From contig DATATM010000019.1 of assembly GCA_036268775.1 (NCBI GenBank), positions 62,001 through 126,000 of the forward strand: a stretch of DNA of 64,000 bases, given 5' to 3'. The translations under genes were made by a program, and so were the position numbers. This document shows, in pieces, positions 8,911 to 17,395 of this stretch; the first letter of the stretch is position 1, and the number at the start of each line of letters is the position of its first letter. This DNA comes from DASZIT01 sp036268775 (GTDB taxonomy: Bacteria; Actinomycetota; Acidimicrobiia; Acidimicrobiales; RAAP-2). The notes under the pieces are model-generated. The model searched no databases and had not been told where the DNA came from. It saw only the letters and a program-made list of their open reading frames with translations.

Positions 8911-8973
8911 GGTGCCCTCCCCGGCCGTGCTGCAGTGCGAACCGGCTGTGCGGCCCCACCCCAGGGCTACAAC

Positions 8974-10071
8974 TTGGCACATCTGGGCGGAGGATTCAGG
9001 TTCGAGCCCTACCGGGGGTGCAAGACTGCCGGGATCGCCAGCCTCCCGCTCATCATCGCCGGCCCGACCGGAGCCGAGCGGCACCAGCGGGGCGGGCATC
9101 CCGAACGGCCGGCCCGGATCGCCGCGGTGATGGCGGGAATCGACGATCTGCACCTCGGAAGCGACCTCACGGTGATACCGGCAACCCCGGCCGAGATGCA
9201 CCAGCTGGTCCGGGTCCACTCCTCCGACCACCTGGACCAACTCCGGCGGTTCTGTGCCGGGGGTGGCGGCCAGATCGACCCGGACACCTACGCCGACGCC
9301 ACCTCCTGGGAGGCGGCTGTCCAGGCCGCTGGAGCCGGCTTGGCCGCCGTCAACCAGCTCCGGAGCGAATCCGGAGGAGTAGCCTTCGTCGTCGCCCGAC
9401 CTCCCGGTCACCACGCCCTCCGCGACCAGTCCATGGGGTTCTGCCTTCTCAACAACGTGGCGGTGGCGGCCGCCGAACTGGTCGATGCCGGCGAGCGGGT
9501 GCTGATCGTCGACTGGGATGTCCACCACGGGAACGGCACTCAGGCTCTCTTCTGGAACGAACCGAACGTCCTCTATGTCTCCACCCATCAGTGGCCGGCC
9601 TACCCCGGCACCGGCCGGGCCCGCGAGGTGGGGGGCCCGGATGCCCTCGGCCTCACCGTCAACGTCCCGCTTCCCCCCGGCGCCACCGGTGACATCGTCC
9701 GCCGGGCGATCGACGAGATTGCCGGTCCGGTCATCGACCGCTTCGCCCCCACCTGGGTGCTGGTGTCGGCCGGCTTCGACGCCCACCGGTTGGACCCGCT
9801 CGCCGATCTCTCCCTCTCCAGTCGGGACTTCGCCGACCTCGCCACCCTGGTGAGCGGCTATGCCCCCGGACCCGGTCGCCTGGCCCTCTTTCTGGAGGGT
9901 GGCTACGACCTGGAGGCCCTCCGGTCCTCGGTCTCGTCGACCCTCGGCGCGCTCATCGGTGCTCCGGAGGAGAATGATTCCCCCACCTCCGGGGGCCCGG
10001 GCCTCGAGCAGGTCCACCAGGCCGCGGAAGGTCGCGACCAAGCCCTTCGACAATCTCCCGGCCCAAGCTGA
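8974..10071 (+). CDS. Histone-deacetylase-family Zn hydrolase
   Basis: A class II-type deacetylase (AcuC/acetylpolyamine amidohydrolase-like) that would remove acetyl groups from protein lysines or polyamines. The full active site is visible: RPPGHHA, LIVDWDVHHGNGTQ with Zn ligands Asp and His, and SAGFDAHRLDP with the second Zn Asp. Conserved sequence begins near 9049 (GPTGAERHQRGGHPERP). No ATG or GTG exists in frame near that point, so the start given is the TTG at 8974 and is uncertain. The extreme C-terminus after GGYDLEALRSS looks unconserved. Confidence 0.85.
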   Translation: MAHLGGGFRFEPYRGCKTAGIASLPLIIAGPTGAERHQRGGHPERPARIAAVMAGIDDLHLGSDLTVIPATPAEMHQLVRVHSSDHLDQLRRFCAGGGGQIDPDTYADATSWEAAVQAAGAGLAAVNQLRSESGGVAFVVARPPGHHALRDQSMGFCLLNNVAVAAAELVDAGERVLIVDWDVHHGNGTQALFWNEPNVLYVSTHQWPAYPGTGRAREVGGPDALGLTVNVPLPPGATGDIVRRAIDEIAGPVIDRFAPTWVLVSAGFDAHRLDPLADLSLSSRDFADLATLVSGYAPGPGRLALFLEGGYDLEALRSSVSSTLGALIGAPEENDSPTSGGPGLEQVHQAAEGRDQALRQSPGPS

Positions 10072-10081
10072 GCCGAATGGT

Positions 10082-11005
10082 TCAAGCGGTGACCGAACCC
10101 GTCGCCTTGGACCAGCCGACCGTGGGACGGCGGAGGGCCACGTAGAGGGGCGGTAACAATTGGAACAAGGAGGCGGGACGGTAACGGTACCAACGAGCCA
10201 GAAACCGGTCGGACCGGTCGAACAGTCGCTGGTCGGCCACCGACAGCTCGAGACCGAACCGCTCCCGAATCCGGCGATCCATCGTGCCGATGGCCATCAC
10301 CCGCATCGGGCGCACCGCGGTGGCGGGCACGTTCCAGTTCCGATACCAGAGCACCTCGTTGACCATGGCGGTGCTGGAGGGGGTGGGCATCAGCTCGTTG
10401 CCGGCGATCTTGGTTTCGAAGTAACGGGCGAACTGGACCCGGTCGGCCGGAATGATCTCCGGCGGGATACCGAAGAATTCGGCAAAGGTGCAGTGGTCGC
10501 GGTAGAGGGCTTCGGCTTCGTCCCCGTCCAACGGACCGATCCAACGGTCCTGGGCCACCTCCATGAGGTCGACCAAGGTGGCCCACACCCATAACAGCAA
10601 TGAAGAGTCGTGGGCGGTGTAGGCCGATCCCTGGGGCCAGGCCGGATTGGACTCCGGCAGCTCGCCGTTCACATGGTCGTGGAACCGGTAGACCTGGTTG
10701 GCGGCCGCCCGGGCAGTGTCCGGATTTCCCCACACCAGGCGTAACCCGACGTCGGCGGTGGACCAGGCCCGGGTGAGGGGCCGGGACTGGAACAGGCTGT
10801 GGTGGCTCACTCCCGCCCCCACCTTGGCATGGGCCACTTCCATCACCAGCGCCCGCTGGAGGAGGAGGCCCAGAATCGGTTCGGACGACACCCTCCGGAT
10901 CGGGCTCCGGCGAGTGAATCCGGTCGAGCCGGCGGGATCGAGCCGGCCGAGTTTGGCGGGATCCAAGGGGTGGGTCTGTACTGGTTCACTCACGTCGGAC
11001 CCCAT
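10082..11005 (-). CDS. MpaB-type (DUF2236) oxygenase
   Basis: A 307-residue member of the ER-bound oxygenase MpaB/rubber-oxygenase (Lcp) superfamily, formerly DUF2236. Hallmarks are the segment VGAGVSHHSLFQSRPLTRAWST, YRFHDHVNG, AYTAHDSSLLLWVWATLVD with the conserved His of the haem or metal site, and WTFAEFFG-like YRDHCTFAEFFG. Actinobacteria carry many paralogues whose substrates are unknown. It converges on the deacetylase gene with only 10 bases between the stops. A GTG five codons in is an alternative start. Confidence 0.85.
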   Translation of the reverse strand: MGSDVSEPVQTHPLDPAKLGRLDPAGSTGFTRRSPIRRVSSEPILGLLLQRALVMEVAHAKVGAGVSHHSLFQSRPLTRAWSTADVGLRLVWGNPDTARAAANQVYRFHDHVNGELPESNPAWPQGSAYTAHDSSLLLWVWATLVDLMEVAQDRWIGPLDGDEAEALYRDHCTFAEFFGIPPEIIPADRVQFARYFETKIAGNELMPTPSSTAMVNEVLWYRNWNVPATAVRPMRVMAIGTMDRRIRERFGLELSVADQRLFDRSDRFLARWYRYRPASLFQLLPPLYVALRRPTVGWSKATGSVTA

Positions 11006-11212
11006 CCTTTGCCGCCGTCATTGTCAGTAGCAACCGGTCGTGCATCGCGTCATCCCGACCCATCGCGTTGCCTCGGCGATCTCCGTCATCGAAGTCGTCG
11101 TCGGGCTCTGCAAACATCCGCCCAGAGACTACGTCGGCCGACGGACTGGAGCCGGCATTGGTAACAACTGTCGACTCGCCGCGCAATTGATCAACCGTGT
11201 CGAGTCCAGCAG

Positions 11213-11232
11213 TGTTTGCGCGATCGCAAACA
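11213..11232. promoter_or_regulatory. Hairpin/operator-like inverted repeat upstream of LysM gene
   Basis: Perfect 8-base arms TGTTTGCG and CGCAAACA surround a 4-base spacer CGAT. The element lies 43 bases before the ATG of the LysM/transglycosylase gene and in the 270-base gap with the divergent MpaB gene, where nothing else is evident. It could be an operator or an RNA hairpin in the leader. Confidence 0.45.
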
Positions 11233-11275
11233 ACAATTCTTGCTTGAGCGATGGCAAGCCGACAGAGTAGTGGCA

Positions 11276-12274
11276 ATGGGGAAGTTTCACCGAGAACGCT
11301 GTCGGAGCTCTCGGACATCTTCAACGGTGTTCCCGGGCAGAACCACATCGCACGGTCGCGGCGCGCGTTGGTTGGCGCGTGGCGTCGCGGTCGGATTGTT
11401 GGCGCCCACCGTGGTGTTGGTCTCCTCCCCGTTCAGTGGCGAAGCCGGTGCCACCACCGTCCGCATCTTGCCGGGACAGAACTTGACCGAGATCGCCGCC
11501 GCCCACGGGACGTCGGTGTCCTCCCTCGCCGTCGCCAACGGGATCCAGAATCCGAATTTCGTGGTGGCCGGCACCACCCTCGTCATCCCTGGCAACGCCG
11601 GCATCGTCTTGGCGTCGTCGGCTGCCAGTAGCGGGTCTTCCACCGTCCTGGTCACCCTCGGTGACACCCTGAGCGCCATCGCCGCCCGCAACGGCACCAC
11701 GGTGGCGTCCCTGGCTGCCGTCAACGGGATCAGCAATCCCAACCTGGTGATCGCCGGTAGCCGACTGGTACTGCCGTCCGCCGGGACGTCTTATGCATCG
11801 GCCAGCCCGGTCTCCTATTCCAGCTCGGCGTCGGGCGGAAGCTCGAGCTCCCTGCCTCCCCAGCTGCTGAACCATCCGGATCGGCTGGCTTTACAGCCGT
11901 ACTTTCTCCAGGCGGCGTCGAACTTCGGAGTCCCCGCCTCCCTGCTGGAGGCAATGTGCTGGTGGGAATCGGGCTGGCAGGCCGGGGTGATCTCCTCGAC
12001 GGGGGCTCAGGGAATCGGGCAACTGGAACCGGCCACCGTGCAGGCGATGCGGGCCCAACTCCACAATCCGAGCCTCAACCCGATGGTCGCCTCCGACAAC
12101 ATCGAGATGTCAGCGGCATTTCTCCACGATCTTCTCCAACAGACCGGCGGCAGTGCCCGTCTGGCACTGGCCAGCTACTACCAGGGTGCCTCCTCGGTCC
12201 GCCTGGTCGGGATGTTCACCTCGACGGTGCAGTACGTGAACGGCATCACCTCGTATCTCGCCGCCTTCTCCTGA
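11276..12274 (+). CDS. Secreted LysM-transglycosylase (peptidoglycan hydrolase)
   Basis: A 332-residue exported protein. Residues 1-57 contain an N-terminal basic stretch and the hydrophobic segment VAVGLLAPTVVLVSS ending near a signal-peptidase site (GEAGA). Two LysM repeats follow (about 60-105 and 122-167), binding peptidoglycan, then a Ser-rich linker and a soluble lytic transglycosylase domain (about 200-332) with the catalytic Glu at 231 in WWESGW and the family motif GAQGIGQL. It probably cleaves glycan strands in the wall. The ATG at 11276 is chosen; an in-frame upstream start at 11216 is possible. Confidence 0.9.
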   Translation: MGKFHRERCRSSRTSSTVFPGRTTSHGRGARWLARGVAVGLLAPTVVLVSSPFSGEAGATTVRILPGQNLTEIAAAHGTSVSSLAVANGIQNPNFVVAGTTLVIPGNAGIVLASSAASSGSSTVLVTLGDTLSAIAARNGTTVASLAAVNGISNPNLVIAGSRLVLPSAGTSYASASPVSYSSSASGGSSSSLPPQLLNHPDRLALQPYFLQAASNFGVPASLLEAMCWWESGWQAGVISSTGAQGIGQLEPATVQAMRAQLHNPSLNPMVASDNIEMSAAFLHDLLQQTGGSARLALASYYQGASSVRLVGMFTSTVQYVNGITSYLAAFS

Positions 12275-12326
12275 CGCCGGAGTAGCGTCGCATCGGTTGT
12301 CGACACGACGCCGGAAGGTGGAAGTC

Positions 12327-12596
12327 ATGGGGTTCCTGTCCAGGCTGTTGGTACCGAGGGGGGTTCGCCGGGCCGTCCACCCGGTCCGCACCTCCCGACG
12401 GGCGTTGACGCCCAGATCGGTCAAACGGGTCAGAGGGGCCATGCATCCGATCAGCAACGCCGGCTACCGGGTGGAGCGCTCACTCACCACCAAGCGCCGA
12501 CGGCCTCGGGGTCGGCAGCCGGTCTGGCATCACGGAACCTGCAGCGTCAACCACCGGACCCAAGCGGCCGCTGACCGCTGCCGCGGCACCAAATGA
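12327..12596 (+). CDS. Small basic protein, 89 residues
   Basis: An 89-residue, strongly Arg/Lys-rich protein starting MGFLSRLLVPRGVRRAVHPVR, with a good Shine-Dalgarno (GGAAGGTGGA) ahead of the ATG. Two repeated short units (VRRAVHPVR and VKRVRGAMHPI) suggest amphipathic helices, and a short C-terminal region holds two Cys residues (GTCSVNH and DRCRGTK). I remember similar small proteins in other actinobacteria but know no function. It follows the transglycosylase gene by 52 bases and could share its transcript. Confidence 0.68.
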   Translation: MGFLSRLLVPRGVRRAVHPVRTSRRALTPRSVKRVRGAMHPISNAGYRVERSLTTKRRRPRGRQPVWHHGTCSVNHRTQAAADRCRGTK

Positions 12597-12667
12597 CAGC
12601 CGCCCGGTCCGGCCACCTGACCCATCGCCACTGGCTCGGTTTTCAGCCGCCGGCTATCCAACCGGCG

Positions 12668-13252
12668 TCAATGGCCGGCGGTGGCCCGGTAGCGCAAACC
12701 GTCCATCAGCAAATCGAGCATCCTGCGTCCCTGCTCACGTTGCTCCGGCTCACTGGTGGCTAGGGACACCCCACTCAGGCTGGCCAGAACGTCGCCGGGT
12801 TCGATGTCGGAGCGCACGGTTCCGGCCGCCGCGGCAGCCCCCAGAAGGGTGGTGACGGCGGCGATCAAGTTATCCCGACTCTGAGCGTAGGGATTCCCCC
12901 CGGAAGCGATCACCGCCCGCAGTGCCTCGGCCATCCCTCGTTTGGTGGTCATGTAGTCGACGAAACGGTCCATCCAGATGCGGGTGGCCTCGTCGGGCGG
13001 CATGATCTCCAGGAGTTCGTCGGCGGCGTCGCACAGCTTGGCCAACTCGTTGCGGTAGGCCGCCTCCACCAGCGTTTCCCGGGTCGGGAAGTGCCGGTAG
13101 AGGGTGCCGATCCCGACGCCGGCATCCTTGGCGATGGCCTCGAGGGTGACGTCCGGCCCGTCCTGGGAGAAGGCCCGAACGGCGGTTTCGAGCAGGCGGT
13201 CGCGATTGCGCTGGGCGTCGGCCCGCAGGGGGCGGGTAGTGGTGGCCGACAG
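12668..13252 (-). CDS. TetR-family repressor (apparent CTG start)
   Basis: A 194-residue TetR regulator. The DNA-binding helices are complete: RDRLLETAVRAFSQDGPDVTLEAIAKDAGVGIGTLYRHF spans about residues 15-55, followed by an all-helical ligand domain. No ATG, GTG or TTG lies in frame before the HTH and an in-frame TGA sits just upstream, so translation most likely begins at the CTG at 13250-13252, which follows a strong GAGGAGG ribosome site. It diverges from an SDR gene across a symmetrical operator and probably represses both. Confidence 0.82.
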   Translation of the reverse strand: MSATTTRPLRADAQRNRDRLLETAVRAFSQDGPDVTLEAIAKDAGVGIGTLYRHFPTRETLVEAAYRNELAKLCDAADELLEIMPPDEATRIWMDRFVDYMTTKRGMAEALRAVIASGGNPYAQSRDNLIAAVTTLLGAAAAAGTVRSDIEPGDVLASLSGVSLATSEPEQREQGRRMLDLLMDGLRYRATAGH

Positions 13253-13310
13253 GGTCCCTCCTCGTCAGTAATGGGCAGCGCTGGATTCCGCCCGATAGGT
13301 GTAAACCGGT

Positions 13311-13369
13311 TGTCAAACGGAGGTAGCTCCGCTTATACTCATTCGTAATGGAGGTCCCTCCGTTTGACA
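13311..13369. promoter_or_regulatory. Paired TetR operator with overlapping promoter
   Basis: The 13-base sequence TGTCAAACGGAGG (13311-13323) recurs as an exact inverted copy at 13357-13369. The left copy supplies the -35 TTGTCA (13310-13315) of a plus-strand promoter whose -10 TATACT is at 13334-13339 with an 18-base spacer. Shorter nested palindromes (CGGAG/CTCCG at 13318-13331 and GGAGG/CCTCC at 13350-13361) lie in each half. This is the expected layout for a TetR autorepressor controlling both divergent genes. Confidence 0.75.
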
Positions 13370-13421
13370 TCGTACCGGACGGGCCCCAGGTCCGCATCCC
13401 CAATCGCCACGGGAAGAGATC

Positions 13422-14369
13422 ATGACTGCGAACACGCTCATCACCACCCCATTCACCGCTGAATCCACCGCTCTCCAGGTCGTCGAGGGCATCGATATGG
13501 CCGGCCGCCGAGTCATCGTCACCGGCGGGGCATCCGGGATCGGAATCGAAACTGCCCGAGCCCTGGCGCAGGCAGGTGCCGAGGTGACCCTGGCCGTCCG
13601 CAATCCCGAGGCAGGGGATGCCACTGCCGAACAGTTCATCGCCGCCACCGGCAATCAACAGGTGCGGGTCGCCCCGCTCGACCTGGCCAACCGGGCGTCG
13701 GTGGCGGACTTCGTCACCGCCTGGAAGGGTCCCCTCCACATCCTGGTCAACAACGCCGGGATCATGGCATCTCCCGAAATGCGGACCCCGGAGGGCTGGG
13801 AGATGCAGTTCGCCACCAACCATCTCGGCCACTTCGCCCTCGCCACCGGGCTGCACCCCTCCCTGGCGGAGGCGGCCGGGGCCCGGATCGTGTCGGTCAG
13901 CTCCAGCGGACACCTACGCTCGCCGGTCGTCTTCGAAGACATCCACTTCCAGCATCGACCCTACGAACCGTGGAGCGCCTACGGGCAGTCCAAGACGGCC
14001 AACGTCCTGTTCGCAGTGGAGGCGACCAAGCGGTGGGCCGCCGACGGCATCACTGTCAATGCCCTGATGCCCGGAGCCATCCATACCAAGCTGCAGCGCT
14101 ACGTCACCGACGAGGACCTCAACCGGATGCGGGCGGAGATGAGCACATCAAAGGAGGTCACCTGGAAGACACCGGAGCAGGGCGCCGCCGCTTCGGTGCT
14201 GGTGGCGACCTCGCCCCTACTGGAAGGAGTCGGCGGCCGCTATTTCGAGGACTGCAACGAAGCCGGCCCGAACCAACCGGGAACTCGCCGCGGGGTGGCG
14301 GCCTACGCCCTCGACCCCGAGGCCGCCGCCCGGCTCTGGGACGTCTCGGTGGAGACGCTGGCGTCGTAA
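13422..14369 (+). CDS. Short-chain dehydrogenase/reductase (retinol-DH-like)
   Basis: A 315-residue NAD(P)-dependent SDR oxidoreductase. The cofactor motif TGGASGIG is at 34-41, NNAG at 110-113, the catalytic Tyr187 and Lys191 lie in SAYGQSK, and the preceding Ser lies in SVSSSG. Length and the FATNHLGHFAL segment match the retinol-dehydrogenase/WWOX-like subgroup, which acts on lipophilic alcohols or ketones. It lies behind a TetR-controlled promoter, so it is probably induced by its substrate or a related compound. The ATG follows GGGAAGAG. Confidence 0.9.
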   Translation: MTANTLITTPFTAESTALQVVEGIDMAGRRVIVTGGASGIGIETARALAQAGAEVTLAVRNPEAGDATAEQFIAATGNQQVRVAPLDLANRASVADFVTAWKGPLHILVNNAGIMASPEMRTPEGWEMQFATNHLGHFALATGLHPSLAEAAGARIVSVSSSGHLRSPVVFEDIHFQHRPYEPWSAYGQSKTANVLFAVEATKRWAADGITVNALMPGAIHTKLQRYVTDEDLNRMRAEMSTSKEVTWKTPEQGAAASVLVATSPLLEGVGGRYFEDCNEAGPNQPGTRRGVAAYALDPEAAARLWDVSVETLAS

Positions 14370-14442
14370 TTGACTCCTACGAGAGCCCGACTCGATCCGG
14401 CGCCCTACCCTCGGCGATAAGAGCAACGAAGAGGAGACAACC

Positions 14443-15306
14443 ATGACCAGAACCTGGCTCATCACCGGTAGCTCCCGCGGTTTCGGATGGGAGCTCGCCA
14501 AGGCCGCCCTCCAGAGCGGGGACAAGGTGGTCGCCACCGCTCGCCACCCCGAGCAACTCGAACCACTGGTCCTCGAGTACGGCGAGTCGGTTCGAGCCAT
14601 CGCCCTCGACGTCACCGATGCCGCCGCGGCCGGCGAGGCGGTCGAGACGGCGATGGCCGAGTTCGGTTCCCTCGACGTGGTAGTCAACAACGCCGGCTAC
14701 GCCAACAGCGCGCCGATCGAGGAGACCAGTGCGGAAGACTTTCGAGCCCAGATCGAGACCAACCTCTTCGGGGTCATCAACGTCACCAAAGCCGCCCTCC
14801 CGGTCCTCCGACAGCAGCGTTCCGGCCACTTCATCCAGTTCTCCTCCATCGGCGGGCGAGTCGGCGGCACGCCGGGCATGGGTGCCTACCAAACCGCCAA
14901 ATTCGGCGTCGAAGGCTTCTCCGAGGTGCTGGCCAGCGAGGTGAAGCCCTTCGGCATCAAGGTCACCATCATCGAACCGGGAGGGTTCCGAACCGACTGG
15001 GGCGGGTCCTCCATGCGCCGGGCGGAGGTGGGTGACGACTACGACGAGACGGTCGGAGCCATGAATCGTTTCCGCGAGTCCACCGTGGCCACCTGGCCGG
15101 GCGACCCGGCCCGAGCGGCCAAGATCATCGTCGACATCGTCCGCCTGGATCAGCCGCCCCTCCGCCTCCTGCTCGGGGCCGGCGCCGTCAGCTCCGCCGA
15201 CCAAGCATCCAAGTCCCGGGCCGAAGAAGCCCAGAAGTGGGCCGACCTGAGCCGATCCGCCGACTTCCCGGCCGAGCCGGCTCTCGAGGGCGCCACCCCC
15301 CGCTGA
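14443..15306 (+). CDS. Short-chain dehydrogenase/reductase
   Basis: A 287-residue classical SDR. TGSSRGFG occupies residues 8-15, NNAG 82-85, and the catalytic Tyr149/Lys153 pair is in AYQTAKFG, with the Ser in FSSIGG. The SSRGFG variant is typical of a group annotated as oxidoreductases of unknown substrate. A strong Shine-Dalgarno (GAAGAGGAG) precedes the ATG. It lies 73 bases after the first SDR on the same strand and probably shares its TetR-controlled transcript. Confidence 0.9.
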   Translation: MTRTWLITGSSRGFGWELAKAALQSGDKVVATARHPEQLEPLVLEYGESVRAIALDVTDAAAAGEAVETAMAEFGSLDVVVNNAGYANSAPIEETSAEDFRAQIETNLFGVINVTKAALPVLRQQRSGHFIQFSSIGGRVGGTPGMGAYQTAKFGVEGFSEVLASEVKPFGIKVTIIEPGGFRTDWGGSSMRRAEVGDDYDETVGAMNRFRESTVATWPGDPARAAKIIVDIVRLDQPPLRLLLGAGAVSSADQASKSRAEEAQKWADLSRSADFPAEPALEGATPR

Positions 15307-15400
15307 GGAAGGGCCCAGGGTTCGAGGCGGTGAGCCCAAGCCACCGACGCACCCCGGCACACCCAAGACCCCAGGTCAGACGCCTAACGCACAGGTTATT

Positions 15401-15414
15401 TGTGCGTACGCACA
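15401..15414. promoter_or_regulatory. Perfect 14-base palindrome, DeoR operator candidate
   Basis: TGTGCGTACGCACA is a perfect palindrome 21 bases upstream of the ATG of the DeoR-family regulator. Such regulators usually bind sites next to their own promoters, so autoregulation of the DeoR-MFS-HAD operon is likely. Clear -10/-35 boxes cannot be assigned. Confidence 0.55.
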
Positions 15415-15435
15415 TGATTACTGTACGTTGCCTCC

Positions 15436-16191
15436 ATGGACGCCAGTGAGCGGTTGGGTGCACTTGTCGAGCTGTTGCAGCGGGACGGACGGGTGGAGGT
15501 GGCCAACGTGGCCGAGCTGTTCGGGACCGCGGAGATGACCATCCGCCGCGACCTCGATCGCATGGTGGCGATGGGGATGGCCCGCCGGGTCCGCGGTGGC
15601 GCGGTCAGCCAACTCATGCGAGGGGAAGAGCTGCCGTTCGCCATGCGGTCGATGGAGCGCACCGACGCCAAAGCCCGGATCGGCACCGCGGTGGCCGGAG
15701 TGTTGCGCGACGGCGAAGCGGTGTTGCTCGACAGCGGTTCCACCTCGATCAAGGTCGCCGAAGTCCTCGGCCATCGGCGGCTGACGGTGATGCCGATGTC
15801 GCTCCACCTCGCCGCGGTGCTGTCGGCCTACGACTCGGTCCGGATGCTGATGCCCGGTGGGGAGATCCGCCCCGGTGAGCTCGCCATGGTCGGTCCCCTG
15901 GCTCAGGCCAGCATCGGTGCACTTCGCTTCGACACTGTGGTGCTGGGATGCTGCGGCGTGTCGGACGGCCGGGTCACCGCCTACGACCTCGGTGATGCCG
16001 CGGTGAAACAGGCGATGCTCCAGTCGTCCGCCCGGGTCATCCTGGCGGCCGACAGTTCCAAACTCCGACAAACCGCCATGGCCGTGGTCTGCGAGGTGGA
16101 GGCCGTCGACATGGTCGTCACCGACGACGGTGCCCCGGCCGAAGACGTGGACGGGCTACGGGCCGCCGGCATCGAAGTCTTGTGTGTCTGA
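15436..16191 (+). CDS. DeoR/GlpR-family transcriptional regulator
   Basis: A 251-residue regulator with an N-terminal winged helix (RLGALVELLQRDGRVEVANVAELFGTAEMTIRRDLDRM, about 5-45) and a C-terminal DeoRC sugar-phosphate sensor domain with the LLDSGSTS loop near residue 96. Members sense phosphorylated sugars or nucleoside breakdown products and usually repress their operon. It is followed by one base and then the MFS transporter gene, and then by a HAD phosphatase, consistent with uptake and dephosphorylation of a sugar-like compound. Confidence 0.9.
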   Translation: MDASERLGALVELLQRDGRVEVANVAELFGTAEMTIRRDLDRMVAMGMARRVRGGAVSQLMRGEELPFAMRSMERTDAKARIGTAVAGVLRDGEAVLLDSGSTSIKVAEVLGHRRLTVMPMSLHLAAVLSAYDSVRMLMPGGEIRPGELAMVGPLAQASIGALRFDTVVLGCCGVSDGRVTAYDLGDAAVKQAMLQSSARVILAADSSKLRQTAMAVVCEVEAVDMVVTDDGAPAEDVDGLRAAGIEVLCV

Positions 16192-16192
16192 G

Positions 16193-17395
16193 ATGGCGGT
16201 AGCAACGGCACCGTCGGAGCCGATGGTCGTCGACCGGTGGTCCCGGTCGGCCACCGTGGCGGTCTTCTTCGCCCATGGGCTCCTGTTTGCCTCCTGGACC
16301 GCCCACATTCCGCAGATCAAAGCCCAACTGGGCCTGACCAACGGCGACCTCGGGCTGGCGCTCCTCGGCGCTCCCCTCGGTTCGGTGTCGGCCATGCTGG
16401 TGTCCGCTCGCCTCCTTCCCCACTTCGGTAGCAAGACCATGGTGCGGGTCTGTCTGCTCGGCTACTGCGCGGCCGGTCCTTTCGTCGGCCTGGTCGGCTC
16501 CCTGCCTGCCCTCTTCATCGCCCTCTTCGTCTGGGGAGCGTTCCAGGGGGCGCTCGACGTGTCGATGAACACCCAGGCGGTGGCGGTGGAACGGGCCCGG
16601 GAGCGCCCCCTGATGTCCGGCTTCCATGCCTCCTGGAGCATCGGCACCTTGTCCGGGGCCGGGATCGGGGCGCTGGGGGTCGCCATCGGGCTGTCCCTCA
16701 CCACCCAGCAGGTACTGCTGGGGGTGCCGGCGCTGGTCATCGCCGGATGGCTCACCACCCGGATGCTCCCCGACGCCGTCTCCAGGCGGGAGGCCCACAA
16801 TCGGTCCCGTCGGGTGCGCCGCCTCTCGGCACCGGTCCTGGTACTCGGTGCCATCGCCTTTGCGTCCATGCTCTGCGAGGGTGCCAGTGCCGACTGGGCG
16901 TCGGTCTACCTCCGCGGCGCCCCCTTGCACACGGGCGCCGCCGTCGCCGGCCTCGGCTATGCGGCGTTCTCCCTGACCATGGTGATCGTCCGCCTATCGG
17001 GCAACCGGTTGCTGGTCCGATTCCAACCCCGATCGGTGCTCCCGGTTCTCGCCGCCATCGCCACCGTCGGATTCACTGCCGGATTGCTCGGCGATCGAAC
17101 CGTGTCGGTCATCGTCGGGTTCGCCTGCCTCGGCGTCGGCCTCGGCCTCATCGTCCCCACCGTCTTCAGCGCCGCCGGCCGACTCTCCGGCATCAACCCG
17201 GGGATGGCGATCGCCACGGTGTCCACCTGTGGCTGGTTGGGATTCGTGTGCGGACCACCGCTCATCGGTCAGCTGGCCTCGTTGTCGTCGCTCTCCCTGG
17301 CCCTCGGGGTGGTCCCGGTGCTCACCGCCGGGATCGTCCTCGCCACCGCCCTGACTCCGGCCCTTCGGGACGACGGCCCCGGTCCGCGCCGGTGA
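16193..17395 (+). CDS. MFS transporter, FucP/YbjJ-like
   Basis: A 400-residue major-facilitator protein with about twelve hydrophobic segments and no large soluble domain. The N-terminal region FFAHGLLFASWTAHIPQIKAQLGL and the loop LLPHFGSKTMV resemble the sugar-transporter-like YbjJ/FucP branch. The start ATG is one base after the regulator's stop, and its own stop overlaps the next start as GTGA, so all three genes are translationally linked. The substrate is unknown; the DeoR regulator points to a sugar or nucleoside. Confidence 0.86.
   Translation: MAVATAPSEPMVVDRWSRSATVAVFFAHGLLFASWTAHIPQIKAQLGLTNGDLGLALLGAPLGSVSAMLVSARLLPHFGSKTMVRVCLLGYCAAGPFVGLVGSLPALFIALFVWGAFQGALDVSMNTQAVAVERARERPLMSGFHASWSIGTLSGAGIGALGVAIGLSLTTQQVLLGVPALVIAGWLTTRMLPDAVSRREAHNRSRRVRRLSAPVLVLGAIAFASMLCEGASADWASVYLRGAPLHTGAAVAGLGYAAFSLTMVIVRLSGNRLLVRFQPRSVLPVLAAIATVGFTAGLLGDRTVSVIVGFACLGVGLGLIVPTVFSAAGRLSGINPGMAIATVSTCGWLGFVCGPPLIGQLASLSSLSLALGVVPVLTAGIVLATALTPALRDDGPGPRR

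Noticed and set aside
11041..11275. Possible c-di-AMP (ydaO-type) riboswitch upstream of the LysM transglycosylase
   Set aside because: These riboswitches often precede wall-hydrolase genes in actinobacteria, but I could not find the conserved core pairing elements here; only a simple inverted repeat is present.
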